Below, piece after piece: positions 62,241 to 64,000 of a stretch of DNA of 64,000 nt. The translations under genes and the position numbers were made by a program. The notes beneath the pieces were generated by a model. The model ran no database searches. It had not been told where the DNA came from and saw only the letters and a list, made by a program, of their open reading frames with translations. This stretch comes from Flavilitoribacter nigricans DSM 23189 = NBRC 102662 (GTDB lineage Bacteria; Bacteroidota; Bacteroidia; Chitinophagales; Saprospiraceae). The stretch is taken from assembly GCF_002646595.1 (NCBI RefSeq), contig NZ_PDUD01000035.1, positions 97,705-161,704 of the forward strand, given 5' to 3'. The first letter of the stretch is position 1. Each line of letters begins with the position of its first letter.

Positions 62241-63134
62241 TTATAAATGTCTTATCGGTATATCCCAGTCTGGCCATGCTGATAATCTCTTGGTAATTCG
62301 GCCGCGATGGCACATGCAAACCTCTCTTTCAAAACAAGTTAATGCAATCCTTTTATGTGCCTTAATTAATTCTACGATATTTTCTAAACTTTTGTTGCTT
62401 TCCATCAAAGTGGAGCTTTCGTATCGATCAAATAATTCTTTGTAATCTTGAATAGAATTAAGTTTCTTCCTTTCACTAGATTCAATCCCTAGCTCAGGAA
62501 TATGAATGAATTGTATATCTACACTTTGGCAAGCATTTTGGAGCTGTGATTTAGAAAAACCATACTTCATGCTAAACGAATTCTTCCGTACATCTACCAG
62601 GAGTTCGACTCCATTAATAATTAGCTTGTTTATATAGTTTTCGAGACTGATCCCTTCATAGCCAATAGTAAAAAGTGTGGTGTCGGAAAATTCTCGCCTC
62701 TGCTTATCGATTTTTTCAAGTTGTTTTTCGTCGAGAAGCCTGTTGGCGATTTTACTGTTAATTGCGTAATAAGGATATTCGATATATGTGTGCTTAATTA
62801 GTTCTTCCTGGGAAAACTCACCAAACTGTATTTTTATTCGTTGGAGAAGATCACGGTCTTCTTTTTTCAGTGTAGAGACAATCGATTCATTTTCATTAAA
62901 AAAAAATGTGTTCTCAGAATTTTCTTGTTTTCTTAAAAGGTGACTATTTGTTAGGATTCGGATATCGTTTGCAGCCTGAAATGAAAAACAGCCATACTTA
63001 TACGGTACAAAATCATAGGCTTTTTTTGACTGACCTCTGGTCATCAAAAAAAGCAACTTTTGAAATTGAGTTTTTGACAAACCCGATGGGAAACTCTCCG
63101 CCAGTGCAAGTAAAATTTTTCGTCTGTAGTACAT
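62241..63134 (-). CDS. DUF488 protein with an added N-terminal domain
   Basis: 297 residues. The C-terminal half is a DUF488 domain: TLFTIGYEGISLENYINKL, LLVDVRKNSFSMKYGFSK, FIHIPELGI and the cysteine motif LTCFEREVCMCHRGRI, where the final CHR is the family's hallmark. The N-terminal 130 residues (LAESFPSGLSKTQFQKLLFL, YDFVPYKYGCFSFQA) look like a small helical domain resembling SocA/Panacea-type domains known from toxin-antitoxin and defence contexts; this is by eye. The ATG at 63134 is preferred to a TTG at 63149. It leads the operon with the partner and pentapeptide genes. Confidence 0.78.
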   Translation of the reverse strand: MYYRRKILLALAESFPSGLSKTQFQKLLFLMTRGQSKKAYDFVPYKYGCFSFQAANDIRILTNSHLLRKQENSENTFFFNENESIVSTLKKEDRDLLQRIKIQFGEFSQEELIKHTYIEYPYYAINSKIANRLLDEKQLEKIDKQRREFSDTTLFTIGYEGISLENYINKLIINGVELLVDVRKNSFSMKYGFSKSQLQNACQSVDIQFIHIPELGIESSERKKLNSIQDYKELFDRYESSTLMESNKSLENIVELIKAHKRIALTCFEREVCMCHRGRITKRLSAWPDWDIPIRHL

Positions 63135-63304
63135 GCTGCGAAGGTACAAAGATCTTTACAGAAGCTTTTGTTTATATTGACCTATTTAAAAACATTTCCT
63201 AGTTTTATGTGATTCGAAGTCCTTACAAGACCCCTGGCAGCGATCAGCGCCACGACCAGGTAAGAGGATCCAAATTTTGTTAATCGTTCTTTAATCGACA
63301 TCAG

Positions 63305-63526
63305 ATGAAATTTCTACTAACTGCCACACCCACCCTCTGGAGCAACGAATTCGACATCTTCTGGAAACTCGGCCTCGTGGCCCTCTTTGGCCTCCTCTCG
63401 CTGCTGCAGCGCCAGGGCGCCCTGAAAAACATCACCTGGCTCGACAACAAAGACTGGCCCGGGATCACCGGCCTGTCGGCGCTGCTGGTGGCGGTATTGT
63501 TGGGGTTTCGGTATTTGCATGGGTAA
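63305..63526 (+). CDS. Small membrane protein, unknown
   Basis: 73 residues with two hydrophobic segments (about 18-34 and 53-68) and a short polar loop between them (NITWLDNKDWPG). Core-like codon use, unlike the flanking AT-rich genes. No family recognised. It ends 24 bp before the hairpin repeat. Confidence 0.55.
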   Translation: MKFLLTATPTLWSNEFDIFWKLGLVALFGLLSLLQRQGALKNITWLDNKDWPGITGLSALLVAVLLGFRYLHG

Positions 63527-63549
63527 GTTGAGGTTTGAAGATAGTTACT

Positions 63550-63593
63550 CGGAGTTGCAAACTCCTCGAAGCGGGAAACTACGGCCAGCGGGG
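63550..63593 (+). repeat. CAGCGG-tail hairpin repeat, composite copy 5
   Basis: GGAGTT (63551-63556), loop GCA, AACTCC (63560-63565), tail AAGCGGG, then immediately AAACTACGGC (63576-63585) with tail CAGCGGGG. As at 29258, a small hairpin is followed by the right half of the AAACTACGGC type. It lies 23 bp beyond the stop of the AT-rich minus-strand gene at 63616. Confidence 0.8.
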
Positions 63594-63615
63594 TAAAGGA
63601 AGATAAGATCATTAA

Positions 63616-64000
63616 TTATTCATTCTCAAATTTTTCAATTCTTTTTATTGCACTAATTTTCATCTCGGCATTTCTTTCTTCCGCATTATCAGCATAGACT
63701 GACCATCTTATTATTTCTTCAGAAGCTTGTATGGTTTCATTGAGCACTACTTTGGCAAGTTTTGTACGAAGTTTTGGCAAAATCGGATCGAATCTTGATG
63801 GTCCATATTTTGGATTAAAGTGAAAGCCGTCAGATTTTACATCAACTACGTCTCGAATAGTGTTGTCTCCATAAACTTGGATGTAGGCCGTCCCTGTAAA
63901 TTCTCCAGGAGATAGTCTTCGATATAAAATTTGGCTATTGGCCGTTTCCCTTGTGGAGTTGTAAATCCGAAGATTGATGATTCTAGGTCTATACGGTCCC
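63616..64000 (-). CDS. C-terminal part of an AT-rich gene (cut by window edge)
   Basis: The minus strand is open from 64000 to a TAA at 63616-63618, at least 127 codons. It encodes, in part, RIINLRIYNSTRETANSQI, FTGTAYIQVYGDNTIRDVV and NAEERNAEMKISAIKRIE. No start codon is in the window and no family is recognised. The composition is AT-rich like the island at 26.7-29.3 kb, and it too ends just before a hairpin repeat. Confidence 0.6.
   Translation of the reverse strand, partial: GPYRPRIINLRIYNSTRETANSQILYRRLSPGEFTGTAYIQVYGDNTIRDVVDVKSDGFHFNPKYGPSRFDPILPKLRTKLAKVVLNETIQASEEIIRWSVYADNAEERNAEMKISAIKRIEKFENE

Overview
The window reads as chromosomal DNA of a free-living member of the Bacteroidota, most likely of the Saprospiria/Lewinella type. 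This is inferred from three things: a type IX secretion sorting tail (53.5-54.6 kb), promoter boxes of the Bacteroidota form TAnnTTTR placed 20-21 nt after a TTG (24.2, 25.8, 37.8 kb) with few Shine-Dalgarno sequences, and a gene set rich in lipoproteins, OmpA/TSP3 proteins, M20 peptidases, AraC regulators and polysaccharide-active enzymes. Base composition is balanced over most of the window. It drops visibly in the accessory stretches at 26.7-29.5 kb, 59.6-63.2 kb and 63.6-64.0 kb.

Layout. 0-5.3 kb: a cut-off secreted nuclease-like gene, then engB, a PlsB-like acyltransferase, a voltage-gated cation channel, an ERI-1/KapD-like exonuclease and, convergent, ung. 5.4-12.6 kb: GH20 hexosaminidase lipoprotein, YigZ, a D15-type barrel, a TIGR04283-type glycosyltransferase, a PLP decarboxylase and DUF1761. 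12.8-16.8 kb: LytS/LytTR two-component pair, cysE-cysM cysteine synthesis pair, PspC. 16.9-23.8 kb: phosphoesterase, aspartoacylase-like protein, HAD hydrolase, a remnant resembling a PhyH C-terminus, a clan GH-A lipoprotein, DUF72 and ppk1. 24.2-26.3 kb: an orphan sugar-binding lipoprotein, then tRNA-Gly and tRNA-Leu, each with its own promoter box and terminator.

26.3-29.5 kb is an accessory island built from AT-rich genes, gene fragments, two copies of a 29-bp repeat and several copies of a hairpin repeat with a fixed CAGCGG tail. The same repeat recurs at 63.55 kb beside another AT-rich gene. 29.5-37.4 kb: AraC regulator, CxxCH protein, thioredoxin-fold protein, BNR protein, UspA, subtilase lipoprotein. 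37.8-43.3 kb: OmpA/TSP3 protein, GNAT, two M20 peptidases. 43.4-43.9 kb is an 0.5-kb tandem array built from a short palindrome. 44.0-48.2 kb: a DUF885-like protein and an AraC-DUF1772-NmrA cluster with a clear 21-bp-spaced direct-repeat operator candidate. 48.3-59.6 kb: mainly exported proteins (PD-(D/E)xK-like protein, propeller-toroid fusion, UxuA-like TIM barrel, T9SS cargo, hydrolase-TPR, beta-helix) and an OFA-type MFS transporter.

60.0-63.1 kb is the best candidate for an uncharacterised system: a three-gene minus-strand cluster of a DUF488 protein with an extra N-terminal domain, a partner protein I cannot place, and a membrane-anchored pentapeptide-repeat protein, in AT-rich DNA next to the dispersed hairpin repeats.
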